Notes: generated by a model from the letters alone, not told the origin. A stretch of DNA of 43,177 nucleotides from an uncultured Oscillospiraceae bacterium (GCA_948471095.1 CAOKRG010000019.1:1-43177), one strand, 5' to 3'. Counted from the first letter of the stretch, positions 28,425 to 36,492 are shown. Numbers and translations: made by a program.

Positions 28425-29111
28425 TCACGCCCCAGCCCGTTCCAGGCTGATCTCTCCGTCCTTCATCCGGTATACCACGTCCGCCTGCTGGGCGATGCCC
28501 AGGTCGTGGGTCACCACGATGACGCAGTAGCCCTTTTCCTCCACCAGCTTTTTCAACAGGCTGATGACCATCTGGCCGTTTTCCGAGTCCAGATTGCCCG
28601 TGGGCTCGTCCGCCAGGATTACCTTGGCCTCGGAGGCCAGGGCCCGGGCAATGGCCACCCGCTGCTGCTGGCCGCCGGAGAGCATGGCCGGAAGCTTGCG
28701 GCCGTCCACGTCCCCCAGGCCCACAGCCTCCAGCAGCTCCTTGGCCCGCTCCTTGGCAATCCCCGAGGCGCGGCCGTTAATGCGCATGGGGTACATGACG
28801 TTTTCCAGAATGGACAGGGTGGGGAACAGGTTGAAGCTCTGGTAGATGACGGTCACGTCCTCCCGCCGGTGCTTCTCGCTGCCGATCTCCTGGATGGACT
28901 TGGCCTCCGGCCCGGCCAGCACCCGGCCCTGGGTGGGGGAGCCCAGCCCGGCCAGCATGGAGAGCAGGGTGGTCTTTCCGCTGCCGGAATGGCCTACGAT
29001 GGCGTAAAACTTGCCCTCCTCAAAGGTGCAGCTCACGCCCTTGAGGGCGTGGACCTTTTGGTACTTGCTCTGGTAGATGTAATCCACTTGTTCCGCGGTT
29101 AATATGTTCAT
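28425..29111 (-). CDS. ABC transporter ATP-binding protein, LolD/MacB type (228 aa)
   Basis: ATPase subunit for the two FtsX permeases. Walker A is GHSGSGKT (40-47), the Q-loop is Q91, the signature is LSGGQQQR (144-151), Walker B is ILADEP followed by TGNLD (165-175), and the H-loop is VTHD. The LolD/MacB/SalX class is shown by the D-E-P-T-G-N-L-D run and short length. AAAGGAG lies 8-9 bases before the ATG. It precedes the large permease by 16 bp. A 319-bp gap filled by repeat R6 separates it from the upstream small permease, which is unusual for a three-gene ABC operon. Confidence 0.96.
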   Translation of the reverse strand: MNILTAEQVDYIYQSKYQKVHALKGVSCTFEEGKFYAIVGHSGSGKTTLLSMLAGLGSPTQGRVLAGPEAKSIQEIGSEKHRREDVTVIYQSFNLFPTLSILENVMYPMRINGRASGIAKERAKELLEAVGLGDVDGRKLPAMLSGGQQQRVAIARALASEAKVILADEPTGNLDSENGQMVISLLKKLVEEKGYCVIVVTHDLGIAQQADVVYRMKDGEISLERAGA

Positions 29112-29207
29112 GATGGGGTCTCCTTTTGGTTATTTTGGGGGAATATGGGGGCAAAAAACGCTGTTGGTGAAACGTTATTACTCTGCCAATAAACAAAAAA
29201 ACAGGGA

Positions 29208-29410
29208 TGCTTGGGTCGGGACTACGTCCCGAATGGGGCCTACGGCCCGTTTTGTAGTGTTTGGATTCTCGCCTGTCGGCTCGGTCGGTTCGCAGCTTGC
29301 TGGCAGACGCTCACCCTCCGGCGGCCAAGTTCATCAAAGATGAACTTGCGGGACTCCGTCCCTAAGAACCCTGCAACCTTTGTAAAGGTTGACGAAACTT
29401 TTATTGTTGC
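29208..29410. repeat. Modular hairpin element, copy R6 (inside the ABC operon)
   Basis: The left 150 bases are the reverse complement of R1. Then come a variable hairpin AAGTTCATC-AAA-GATGAACTT (29327-29347), hairpin GGGAC/GTCCC (29350-29362), hairpin CAACCTTT/AAAGGTTG (29374-29391) and GACGAAACTTTTA. The right half with the 15-base core is missing. It separates the small permease from the ATPase gene. Confidence 0.75.
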
Positions 29411-29430
29411 GCTTAGGTGGCTTTTCTGCG

Positions 29431-30633
29431 TCAGTCCACCTTGGTCAGCAGGGCCAGGGCGTCGAAGCGCAGCAGGGCCAGCAGGGCCAGGGCCGTGCCC
29501 ACGCAGGCGCACAGCAGGTACATGCCCACAATGCTCAGGGACGCGCCCACCGGTATGCCGATCAGCAGCCGCATCACCGGGAAGGCCAGCACGCAGCCCA
29601 GCCCCTCCGCGATGACCGCCCCGAAGAAGTGGGAGGCCGCGTTCAGCAGCTTGGGCCTGCCCAGGCTGCTGGCAATGGCCATCTCCTTCCGGCTTCCCCG
29701 CAAGATTAAAAATGTGACCAGCGTGATCATCCCAATGACCACCGCGAAGAAGGGCAGCAGAAAGCTGTGGTAAACCGCTAAGTTTTCTTGCAGCTCCCCC
29801 GCCGTTTTGATGAACATCTCGTCCTCTACCGAGACAGCGCCGCCGGTAAACGCGTCGCCCGCGCCGTCCAGGGGCTCCAAAAATCCCATTTCCCCCAGGC
29901 CGGCTTTAAACTGGTTCAGCTCCATGGGGGCGTCCAGCACGCCGCTCATGCTCTCATAGCTGAACGCCTCCCCCGCCGCCTCCGTAATTTCCCGCAGCCA
30001 CTGGATGGGCACGTACAAGTCCCCCGCGCCCGGGCCGTCGTAAACGCCCGCCACCTTCATGGTATGTTCCCCTACGGGGTAGTAGCCGTTCTCCATGGTC
30101 CCATAGAGGATGGAGTAAAGGGGCAGGGCCAGCTCGTCCCCGGGGGACAGGCCCGCCGCCTCCGCCAGGCTGGCGGAGGGTACGCACAGGGCCTCGTTTC
30201 CTAGGAAAAGGCTCTCGTCCCAGCCTTCGGCATAGTGAAAGGCCTCCGGGTCCACGTCCAGCAAGGCGCGGGGGTTATTGACGCCCTGAACCCGGGTGTC
30301 GCCGCCCAAGAAGGGCTCGTGGTTTTTCACTTCCTCCGCGCGGGCTCCGGAATAGGTGGTAGAGACCAGCACGTCATGGATGGCGGCGTCCGCCAAAGCG
30401 TCGTGGTGCGCCGTGTCGATGCGCAGGCCCGTCTGCTTGCCCCCGCTCAGGTTTACCACCCGGACCTTAACCGGAAGGTTTTCCTCCAGCTGGTCCAGAG
30501 CGGCCTGGCTGGACTGGATGCTCCCTAAGTAAAAGGCCATGCTGCCCACCAGCAGCGCCGCCGCGCAGAGCAGCAGAGCCGTGCGGCTGGGGACCCGCAG
30601 AAGCCGGTATTTGATTTCCGTCAGCAAAAACAT
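29431..30633 (-). CDS. FtsX-like ABC transporter permease, first subunit (400 aa)
   Basis: Smaller membrane partner of the MacB-like system. TM1 is at about 15-37 (after F-L-L-T-E-I-K-Y-R-L-L-R-V-P-S-R-T). An extracytoplasmic domain of about 245 residues follows, then an FtsX core with helices at about 286-312, 330-355 and 365-390 and the loop L-R-G-S-R-K-E-M-A-I-A-S-S-L-G. The start chosen is the ATG at 30633, which has GGGAGG 7 bases upstream. The same frame stays open for 85 more codons upstream, through the decayed toxin gene, so a longer toxin-permease fusion could also be made. Repeat R6 lies between it and the ATPase gene. Confidence 0.85.
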   Translation of the reverse strand: MFLLTEIKYRLLRVPSRTALLLCAAALLVGSMAFYLGSIQSSQAALDQLEENLPVKVRVVNLSGGKQTGLRIDTAHHDALADAAIHDVLVSTTYSGARAEEVKNHEPFLGGDTRVQGVNNPRALLDVDPEAFHYAEGWDESLFLGNEALCVPSASLAEAAGLSPGDELALPLYSILYGTMENGYYPVGEHTMKVAGVYDGPGAGDLYVPIQWLREITEAAGEAFSYESMSGVLDAPMELNQFKAGLGEMGFLEPLDGAGDAFTGGAVSVEDEMFIKTAGELQENLAVYHSFLLPFFAVVIGMITLVTFLILRGSRKEMAIASSLGRPKLLNAASHFFGAVIAEGLGCVLAFPVMRLLIGIPVGASLSIVGMYLLCACVGTALALLALLRFDALALLTKVD

Positions 30634-30888
30634 GTGAAAGCCTCCCAATGGGTTTGATAATTTTAAAAAGTAGAGCACCAGCACGTCCTTCCGGCGGCTG
30701 TAGACCAGCGAACAGCCCGGCTGGACCAGGCATTCCCGGCAGTCCGGCCCCCCGCCCGCTTCCGGGGCTTCGGCGCTGGCCAGGGCCTCGATCACCTCCC
30801 CCAGGACCTCCATCCGGCAGCCCAGGCGGCGGGCCCGGAGCAGGTCCCGGCGGAACTGGCGGGAGGGCACAATCCGGCAGGGGGTCAT
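30634..30888 (-). pseudogene. Decayed YafQ/RelE-type toxin running in frame into the permease
   Basis: The 85 codons from ATG 30888 align with YafQ-type mRNA interferases: F-R-R-D-L-L-R-A-R-R-L-G near the start, a helix V-I-E-A-L-A, and C-R-E-C-L-V-Q-P-G-C-S-L-V-Y in place of the Y-R-D-A-H-V-E-P-D-W-x-L-I-Y strand. The segment with the first catalytic His (K-D-H-P-L) is missing. The His and Asp-Trp of the H-V-E-P-D-W motif are Leu, Gly and Cys, and the C-terminal T-G-(S/T)-H end with its stop codon is gone. The frame instead crosses an AT-rich spacer and the permease ribosome site. It overlaps the antitoxin by 4 bp (ATGA). It is very likely inactive as a nuclease. Confidence 0.7.
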
Positions 30889-31154
30889 TTCAGCAGGTCC
30901 CGCAGCAGCTCTTCGGAGGTTTCGTAGCCCTGCAGCCTGCCCTGTTCCAAGTCCGCCTCCGCCGTCCGCACCGCGGCCCGGGTCCGGACGGAGGGCCGGG
31001 CGGTGATCTCAAAGGGGATGCGGTTTTCCCGCACCACGGTTTTGACGAACAGGTTCACGGCCACAGAGGCGTTAAGCCCCACATCGCTGCAAAAGTCGTC
31101 GAATTGTTTTTTCAGTTCCTCGTCCATTCGGACGCTGAGGGTCGTTTGCGCCAT
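30885..31154 (-). CDS. RelB/DinJ family antitoxin (89 aa)
   Basis: DNA-binding antitoxin of a type II toxin-antitoxin pair. The N-terminal ribbon-helix-helix T-T-L-S-V-R-M-D-E-E-L-K-K-Q-F-D-D-F-C (4-22) and the following G-L-N-A-S-V-A-V-N-L-F-V-K-T-V (26-40) and IPFEI (46-50) are the DinJ hallmark. The acidic/helical C-terminus would wrap the toxin. The gene looks intact, has AAAGGAA before its ATG and a strong promoter with a perfect palindromic operator, and overlaps the broken toxin by 4 bp. It may survive as an autoregulator that now also controls the ABC transporter genes behind it. Confidence 0.92.
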   Translation of the reverse strand: MAQTTLSVRMDEELKKQFDDFCSDVGLNASVAVNLFVKTVVRENRIPFEITARPSVRTRAAVRTAEADLEQGRLQGYETSEELLRDLLK

Positions 31155-31194
31155 AAAAAGATTCCTTTCTGTATGGATTTGACGGTTTATGCCA

Positions 31195-31222
31195 ACATTG
31201 TAACATGCTGTTCATACAATGT
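31195..31222. promoter_or_regulatory. Antitoxin operator
   Basis: Perfect inverted repeat ACATTGTA-N12-TACAATGT. The left arm contains the -10 box and the right arm overlaps the -35, so a bound ribbon-helix-helix dimer pair would block the polymerase. Confidence 0.85.
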
Positions 31223-31225
31223 CAA
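31197..31225 (-). promoter_or_regulatory. Promoter of the antitoxin / ABC operon
   Basis: Minus strand TTGACA (31220-31225), 17-base spacer, TACAAT (31197-31202). Confidence 0.9.
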
Positions 31226-31325
31226 GCATCTATAACATTTTTTAGCGCGCTTGAATCAGAAATTTGGAATCGCCGGCAAAAGCCCCGGGCCTTCGCGAAG
31301 GGAATGCCGCCTTCCCGAAACGCAG

Positions 31326-31359
31326 AAGGGCGGCCCCGCACCCGCGAGGCCGCCCTTTT
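31326..31359. terminator. Terminator of the MFS transporter unit
   Basis: AAGGGCGGCC / GGCCGCCCTTTT stem 37 bp past the MFS stop. The T-run is better on the plus strand; termination on the minus strand is likely but less certain. Confidence 0.6.
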
Positions 31360-31395
31360 CAGTCTATCTGATTTGCGGCGCCATATGGAAAGCTC

Positions 31396-32550
31396 TCAGC
31401 CAAACACCTTCTCGCCGCCGCGGACTTTCAGGAAGGAGGTCAGCAGCAGCCCTGCCAGGCACAGCGCCGCCATGCACAGGTACATCACCGGGATGCTGCT
31501 GCGGCTCACGGTTAGGCCGGCCAGGTTCTGCATCACAATGCCCGCCAGGTTGTTCACCGCCGCCACCACCGAGAGCCCCGTGGTGGTCAGCCCCTGGGGC
31601 ACCAGGCTGCGGACCATTTTCAGGCACAGCATCATATACAGCGTGGAGGCTACCGCCTTGACCGCCACCATGACCCCCACCACCACCCAGGCCTGGGTGG
31701 CGGTCCCGTACGCCGCGTACTGGAACACCGCCAGCACAAAGCACAGCCCGGCCAGCACCTTGCCGGAAAGGCGGTCCATAAACTTGTGGGAGAAAAGGAT
31801 CAGGGGAATTTCCACCAAGGTGCTGAAAAACAGCACCGTGCCCACCGCCCCCGTGGGCACCCCCATTTGGTCCAGCAGCATGGGGCAGTAGTTCATGTTG
31901 ACGCCGGAGCAGCCGGAAAACAGGAACGCCGCCGCCAGAAACAGGAAAAACTGCGGACTTTCCAGCAGGGCGGAGAGCCGGGGCTTCTCCCCCCGGGCCT
32001 TGGGCGCGGCGGGGCGGGCCTCCACCCCCAAAAGGCCCGCCAGGCACAGCAGGCAGGCAAAGGCCGCGAACGCGAACAAGGCCTGCCCCGGCAGCTTTTC
32101 AATCAGCAGCCCGGCCCCCTGGGCCCCGGCGGCATAGCCGAACGTGCCCCAAACCCGCAGCACCCCGTAGCGGAAGGGCCCGTCGCCGGCAATGCGCTCG
32201 CAGATGGGCGTGATGCTGTTGACAAAGGACATGATCACGCCGTTGAGAACGAAAAGCGGCCAAAGCCCCCGGCATAGGCCGAAGACCAGCCCCAGGACGC
32301 CGATGGCGGCTATCATGACGGCGGTGACGGCCTTCGGGTTCTTAGCCCGGTCGTTGGCGTAGCCGGCCAGAGGCGCCACGAAGAAGGAGAAAATCCCCGC
32401 CGCCGACAGGATGAAGGACATCTCCTGGTCCGGCATGCCGATTCCGGTTAGGTATACTGACATAACGGAGCTGAACGAGGCAAAGCACAGGTAGTATCCA
32501 AAGAAGAGCAGAACATAGGCCAGATAGCTGTTTTTATACCGTGAAAACAT
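31396..32550 (-). CDS. MFS transporter (384 aa)
   Basis: A 12-helix major facilitator. The length and the motif after helix 2 (G-Y-A-N-D-R-A-K-N-P-K, the G-x-x-x-D-R family loop) fit the MFS_1-like/LacY-nucleoside-proton-symporter branch rather than large drug exporters. The start Y-L-A-Y-V-L-L-F-F-G-Y-Y-L-C-F-A and the F-R-Y-G-V-L-R-V-W-G-T-F-G-Y loop near helix 4 are seen in 3-phenylpropionate- and oligosaccharide-type transporters. AAGGAG precedes the ATG. It lies 10 bp after the small membrane protein gene, so it is read from the P-type ATPase promoter. Substrate unknown. Confidence 0.9.
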   Translation of the reverse strand: MFSRYKNSYLAYVLLFFGYYLCFASFSSVMSVYLTGIGMPDQEMSFILSAAGIFSFFVAPLAGYANDRAKNPKAVTAVMIAAIGVLGLVFGLCRGLWPLFVLNGVIMSFVNSITPICERIAGDGPFRYGVLRVWGTFGYAAGAQGAGLLIEKLPGQALFAFAAFACLLCLAGLLGVEARPAAPKARGEKPRLSALLESPQFFLFLAAAFLFSGCSGVNMNYCPMLLDQMGVPTGAVGTVLFFSTLVEIPLILFSHKFMDRLSGKVLAGLCFVLAVFQYAAYGTATQAWVVVGVMVAVKAVASTLYMMLCLKMVRSLVPQGLTTTGLSVVAAVNNLAGIVMQNLAGLTVSRSSIPVMYLCMAALCLAGLLLTSFLKVRGGEKVFG

Positions 32551-32560
32551 AACGCGCTCC

Positions 32561-32884
32561 TTACAGCCGCAGAAAGCCCAGCGCCAGGATCAAGGCAAAG
32601 GCTCCCCGGGCGATGTGATGGGAAAGGTGAAAGGCCCCGCCCGCCTTTCCGTTGTACAGGGCCGCGCCGCAGATAAGGCCGCAGGAAGCAAGCGCGATCA
32701 GCCAGTCCGCGCCCCAGCCCAGCGCGCTGGCCAGAATGGCGCACAGCAGGCCCACAGAGCCCAGAGACATAAAGATGTGGCTGAGCTGGGGCGACTTGCG
32801 CATCCCCGCCCCGGCAGCGGCCATGTGCGCCAGGGAGAACAGGCCCGCCGCCAGGTATTGGACGGCCTCAAGCATGCTTTCCAC
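32561..32884 (-). CDS. Small membrane protein overlapping the P-type ATPase, GTG start (107 aa)
   Basis: An unrecognised protein of about four hydrophobic helices (about 6-25, 37-57, 60-80 and 90-106) with a His-rich loop FHLSHH near 85-90. The start is GTG at 32884: GGAGG lies 7 bases before it, while the ATG three codons later is 16 bases away. Its first 17 bases overlap the end of the P-type ATPase gene, and the MFS gene follows 10 bp after its stop, so all three are coupled. A role as an accessory subunit of the ATPase is a guess from the overlap only. Confidence 0.7.
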   Translation of the reverse strand: MESMLEAVQYLAAGLFSLAHMAAAGAGMRKSPQLSHIFMSLGSVGLLCAILASALGWGADWLIALASCGLICGAALYNGKAGGAFHLSHHIARGAFALILALGFLRL

Positions 32885-35315
32885 TCTTTTTCCTCCTTAT
32901 CCTCTGCCGGACCCGGCCCGGGTAGACCGGGCTTTGGGAGTTGGCGATCACATGGTCCACCAGGTGCAGGGCCGCCAGCATGAAGACGATGGCGAACAGC
33001 AGGAGGGGCATGAGGGCCACCAGCATGGGCAGGGTCATGTCCACCAGGGCGAAGAAGGGCCCCATGAACAGAAACGCCAGCAAAAAGGCGGAGAGCATGG
33101 CCCCAAAGAGCAGGCCCCGCAGAGTGTTGAAGGGGGCGCTGACCTTGAAGAGCATGATAAAGCCCGTCATGGCGGTCATGATGACGGCCATGGTGGAGGC
33201 CTCGGCGCTGGTGAGCCCCAGGGGCTCGGTCAGGGCGCACAGGGCCACAATGTTGGCGGTCATGGTCAGGGCCGCGGGAATGCACATGCGGATCACATTG
33301 CTGATGAACTTGCCCCGCAAGCGGTCGTTGTTGGGCTCCAGGGCCAGAATGAAGGAGGGCACGCCAATGGTCAGGGAGCTGATCAGCGTCTGCTGGATGG
33401 GCTCGAAGGGATAGGTATAGTTGATGAAGATGAACAGCACGCCGATGAGGGCGGAGAAGATGGTCTTTACCAAAAACAGGGAGCTGGACCGCTGCAGATT
33501 GTTGATGGACCGGCGGCCCTCCTGGACCACCACGGGCATGGAGGCGAAGTTGCTGTCCAGCAGCACCAGGTTGCTGACCGTGCGGGCCGCGTCGCTGCCG
33601 GAGGCCATGGCGATGGAGCAGTCCGCCTCTTTGAGGGCCAGCACGTCGTTGACCCCGTCTCCGGTCATGGCCACGGTGTGGCCGTCCTCTTTTAACGCCT
33701 TGACAAAGGCCAGCTTCTGCTGGGGCGTCACCCGGCCAAACACAGAGTATTCCCGCACGGCCCGGCGGATATCCTCCTCCGTGCGCAGGGTGGCGGCGTC
33801 CACGTAGCGGTGGGCGTTTTCCAGGCCGGCCTTGCGGGCTATGTTGGAGACGGTCACTGCGTTGTCGCCGGAAATGACCTTAAGGTCCACCCCCTGGTCC
33901 GCGAAATAGCGCAAAGTCCGGGGGGCCTCCTTGCGGATTTTGTCGCTGATGAGCACCAGGCCCATGCTGGAAAGCCCCCCCGGCAGCTCTTTCCCATCGA
34001 AAGCCTGGTCCGACCGGGCCAGCAGCAGCACCCGCTGGCCGTTTTTCGAGTACTCTTCCACCTGGGCCTTGACGCCCTCAAAGGCCGGGCCCAGAATGAA
34101 CTCCCCCGCGCCCATCACATAGCTGCCCCGGCCGGGGAAATAGGCTCCGCTCCATTTACGTGCGGAAGAGAAGGGCACCAGATCGCCCGCCCGCCAGGAA
34201 CTGGCCCCGGGCAGGTGGTCCTTCAAAGCCAGGAAGGTGGGGTTGCTGTCCGGCAGGGCGTTCACCAGGGCCGTAAGCGCCTCTTTCATGGCCTCTTCGG
34301 AAAAGCCCGCGAAGGGGACGATTTCATCCACCTGCATGCTGCCCTCGGTAATGGTGCCGGTCTTGTCCAGGCAGAGCACGTCCACCCGGGCCAGGGTCTC
34401 CACGCAGTACATGTCCTGGCAGAGGGTCTTGCGGGCGGAGAGCTTGATGACGCTGACCGCGAAGGCCAGGCTGATGAGCAGCACCAGGCCCTCGGGGATC
34501 ATGCCCACCATAGCGGCTGCGGTGCTGACCACGGAGTTCTGGAAGGTATCGCCCAGCACAAAGTACTGCTTCCAAAAGAGCAGCCCGCCGATGGGCAGAA
34601 TGGCAAAGCCGATGATCTTTACAATAAAGTCAATGGAATTCATGATTTCGGAGTTCCGCTTTTTCACGGTCTTCGCATCGCCGGTGATCTGGTTGGCGTA
34701 GTTCTCCCGGCCCACATGCTCCACCTGGGCGCAGCAGCTGCCGCTGACCAGAAAGCTGCCGGAGAGCAGCTGGTCCCCCGGCCGCTTGAGGATGGGGTCC
34801 GCCTCGCCGGTGAGCAGGGACTCGTTGACCTCGCACTCGCCGCTGGCCACCATGGCGTCGGAGCAGATCTGATTGCCGGACTCCAGCAAAAGGATGTCGT
34901 CCAGGACCACGTCCTCCACCTGGATGGTAAACCGCTGGCCGCCGCGGATCACGTTGGCCTTGGGCGAAGAGATGAGGGAGAGCTTGTCAATGGTCCGCTT
35001 GGCCCGGATGCCCTGGAAGGACCCAATGACGATGTTGGAGAGAATGACCCCCATAAACAGGGCGCTGCGGGGGGAGCCCACCAGAATGACGGCCAGGGCC
35101 AGGGCGAAGTTTAAAAGGTTGAAGAAGGTGAAGACGTTCTCCCGGATGATCTGGCCCTCGGTTTTGCTCTTTACGCCGGAGTCGCCGTTGTGCAGGCCCT
35201 GGGCCATGCGCTGCTCCACCTGCTGGGGCATAAGCCCTTGGGCTGGGTCCGGGTAAAAGCGGGAAACCGGGCGGGTCTGGGAGGGTTGCTGGGTGTCAGT
35301 GTGTTTCAAAGGCAT
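32868..35315 (-). CDS. Cation-translocating P-type ATPase, CtpE-like (815 aa)
   Basis: An ion pump driven by an aspartyl-phosphate cycle. The phosphorylated Asp317 is in DKTGT, the actuator loop LLTGEADP is at 168-174, and the nucleotide-hinge TGDGVND is followed by LKEAD. Helix M4 carries PEGL (274-277), as in the calcium-uptake pump CtpE of mycobacteria, and not the CPx of copper pumps or the PEG-L-P of Ca2+ exporters. The N-terminus has no metal-binding domain. Ten membrane helices fit the C-terminal pattern. AAAGGAG lies 6 bases before the ATG. It heads the operon with the small membrane protein and MFS transporter. Calcium is the likely ion by family. Confidence 0.93.
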   Translation of the reverse strand: MPLKHTDTQQPSQTRPVSRFYPDPAQGLMPQQVEQRMAQGLHNGDSGVKSKTEGQIIRENVFTFFNLLNFALALAVILVGSPRSALFMGVILSNIVIGSFQGIRAKRTIDKLSLISSPKANVIRGGQRFTIQVEDVVLDDILLLESGNQICSDAMVASGECEVNESLLTGEADPILKRPGDQLLSGSFLVSGSCCAQVEHVGRENYANQITGDAKTVKKRNSEIMNSIDFIVKIIGFAILPIGGLLFWKQYFVLGDTFQNSVVSTAAAMVGMIPEGLVLLISLAFAVSVIKLSARKTLCQDMYCVETLARVDVLCLDKTGTITEGSMQVDEIVPFAGFSEEAMKEALTALVNALPDSNPTFLALKDHLPGASSWRAGDLVPFSSARKWSGAYFPGRGSYVMGAGEFILGPAFEGVKAQVEEYSKNGQRVLLLARSDQAFDGKELPGGLSSMGLVLISDKIRKEAPRTLRYFADQGVDLKVISGDNAVTVSNIARKAGLENAHRYVDAATLRTEEDIRRAVREYSVFGRVTPQQKLAFVKALKEDGHTVAMTGDGVNDVLALKEADCSIAMASGSDAARTVSNLVLLDSNFASMPVVVQEGRRSINNLQRSSSLFLVKTIFSALIGVLFIFINYTYPFEPIQQTLISSLTIGVPSFILALEPNNDRLRGKFISNVIRMCIPAALTMTANIVALCALTEPLGLTSAEASTMAVIMTAMTGFIMLFKVSAPFNTLRGLLFGAMLSAFLLAFLFMGPFFALVDMTLPMLVALMPLLLFAIVFMLAALHLVDHVIANSQSPVYPGRVRQRIRRKKSGKHA

Positions 35316-35385
35316 GGGGGCTCCTTTCTATTCCGAAACCAGGATTCGGGGCGGGCCAAACGCGCCGCTTCCCGGGTTTTTCCTA

Positions 35386-35414
35386 AGTATACACCAATTT
35401 CCCGGCTTTTCCAA
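35386..35414 (-). promoter_or_regulatory. Promoter of the P-type ATPase operon
   Basis: Minus strand TTGGAA (35409-35414), 17-base spacer, TATACT (35386-35391). Between it and the facing strong promoter at 35579 lie two small hairpins (TTGGGGG/CCCCCAA near 35508-35528 and CCCGG/CCGGG-like near 35533-35546). Confidence 0.7.
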
Positions 35415-35578
35415 GAGCGGAAAGAGGGAAAAATTCGAATAATTTTCTTACGAATTTTCCCCTTCCCTTTTTGAAAGAACTGCGAATTTTTGCTAAAAAA
35501 AGCGGGCTTGGGGGCCCGAATCCCCCAAATCTCCCGGTTTTTCGGGAAAAAACGGGGATCCGGCCGAGGGTTTTGTAT

Positions 35579-35607
35579 TTGACAAAAATTAGGATATTGG
35601 CTATAAT
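35579..35607 (+). promoter_or_regulatory. Consensus promoter of the ricin-lectin/AT-hook gene
   Basis: TTGACA (35579-35584), exactly 17 bases, TATAAT (35602-35607): a perfect housekeeping-sigma promoter. The spacer is AT-rich, and a second TATAAT occurs at 35613-35618. The product is probably abundant. Confidence 0.95.
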
Positions 35608-35674
35608 ACCCCTATAATCGATACATTTGAGGAAACCCTTTGGCGGACGACGCCCACGGAAAGGAAGTAATCGT

Positions 35675-36370
35675 ATGGCAGCAGAAAAACGGGATGAGGT
35701 CCTAATCGTCAACCGGCGCACCGGCAAGGCCCTGCAGAGCACGGGCCTGGACAACGGCCAGGTGGTGGTGCAGGCCGCGCCCACTGGCGAAGACGCGCAG
35801 GTGTGGACTGCGGTGAAGGGAAAGGACGGCGTAAAGCTGATCAATAAAGCCAGCGGCAAGGCGCTGGACGTGATGCACGGCGGCACGGAGGCCGGCACCT
35901 GGGCGCAGACCTGGGAAGACGTGGGCGGCGGCAGCCAGGTGTGGAAATTGGCCCGGGCCACAGCCGCGTATAAGAAGATCGTCAACGTGCAGGCCGGCAA
36001 GGTGCTGGACATTGTGGACATGCGGGAGGACGATGGCGCGCCCGCCCAGATTTGGGACGATGTGGAGGGCGCCGGCCAGCAGTGGAAGCTGGTGGAGCTG
36101 GCGGAGTTTGCCCAGAAGGGCATCCAGACCCGCAGCCACAGCTCCAAATCTGCGGAGGAGCCGAAGGAGGAGCCCGCCCCAGCGGAGGAGGCCCCCAAAG
36201 CGGCCCGCGGCCGGGCCAAGAAGGCGGCCGCGCAGGCCGAAGCCGCTCCGGCGGAAGAGTTGGTAAAAGCCCCCGCCAAGCGGGGCAGAAAGCCCAAGGC
36301 GGAAGCCGCTCCAAAGGAGGCCCCCAAGCCCCCCGTCAAGCGGGGCCGCAAGCCTGCCAACAAGACCTAA
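35675..36370 (+). CDS. Ricin-B-type beta-trefoil protein with AT-hook tail (231 aa)
   Basis: Residues 6-141 are three ricin-B (beta-trefoil) repeats, each with an N-x-x-(S/T)GK-x-L-(D/Q) start and a Q-x-W end: QVW 42-44, QVW 88-90, QQW 135-137. Such domains bind sugars. The tail (142-231) is disordered, rich in Ala, Pro, Glu and Lys, with two AT-hook-like KRGRKP motifs (202-207, 222-227) and ARGRAKK (177-183), like eukaryotic HMGA or bacterial histone-H1-like tails that grip the minor groove. There is no signal peptide, so it should stay in the cell. ATG 35675 has AAGGAAG upstream; an in-frame ATG at 35627 lies too near the transcription start. It is a single-gene unit with a consensus promoter and a terminator. 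Confidence 0.85.
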   Translation: MAAEKRDEVLIVNRRTGKALQSTGLDNGQVVVQAAPTGEDAQVWTAVKGKDGVKLINKASGKALDVMHGGTEAGTWAQTWEDVGGGSQVWKLARATAAYKKIVNVQAGKVLDIVDMREDDGAPAQIWDDVEGAGQQWKLVELAEFAQKGIQTRSHSSKSAEEPKEEPAPAEEAPKAARGRAKKAAAQAEAAPAEELVKAPAKRGRKPKAEAAPKEAPKPPVKRGRKPANKT

Positions 36371-36492
36371 ACGCGGGGGAAGACGGAAACTGGTTTGCGC
36401 GCGAAGGGTACAGCTTTGACTGGCCCATACCGTCCCGCAGGGCGGCGGCCGCCGCATACCCTGCCCTATCTATAAATCCAGTTACGAAGCTC

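Noticed and set aside
26981-28450. A 489-codon plus-strand open frame opposite the large FtsX permease
   Set aside because: Its composition is an artefact of the complementary GC-rich codons. The minus-strand frame has the FtsX motifs and a good ribosome site.
30888-30888. Treating 29431-30888 as a single 485-residue permease
   Set aside because: The first 85 codons match a toxin, and a good ribosome site lies before ATG 30633. The real permease most likely starts there.
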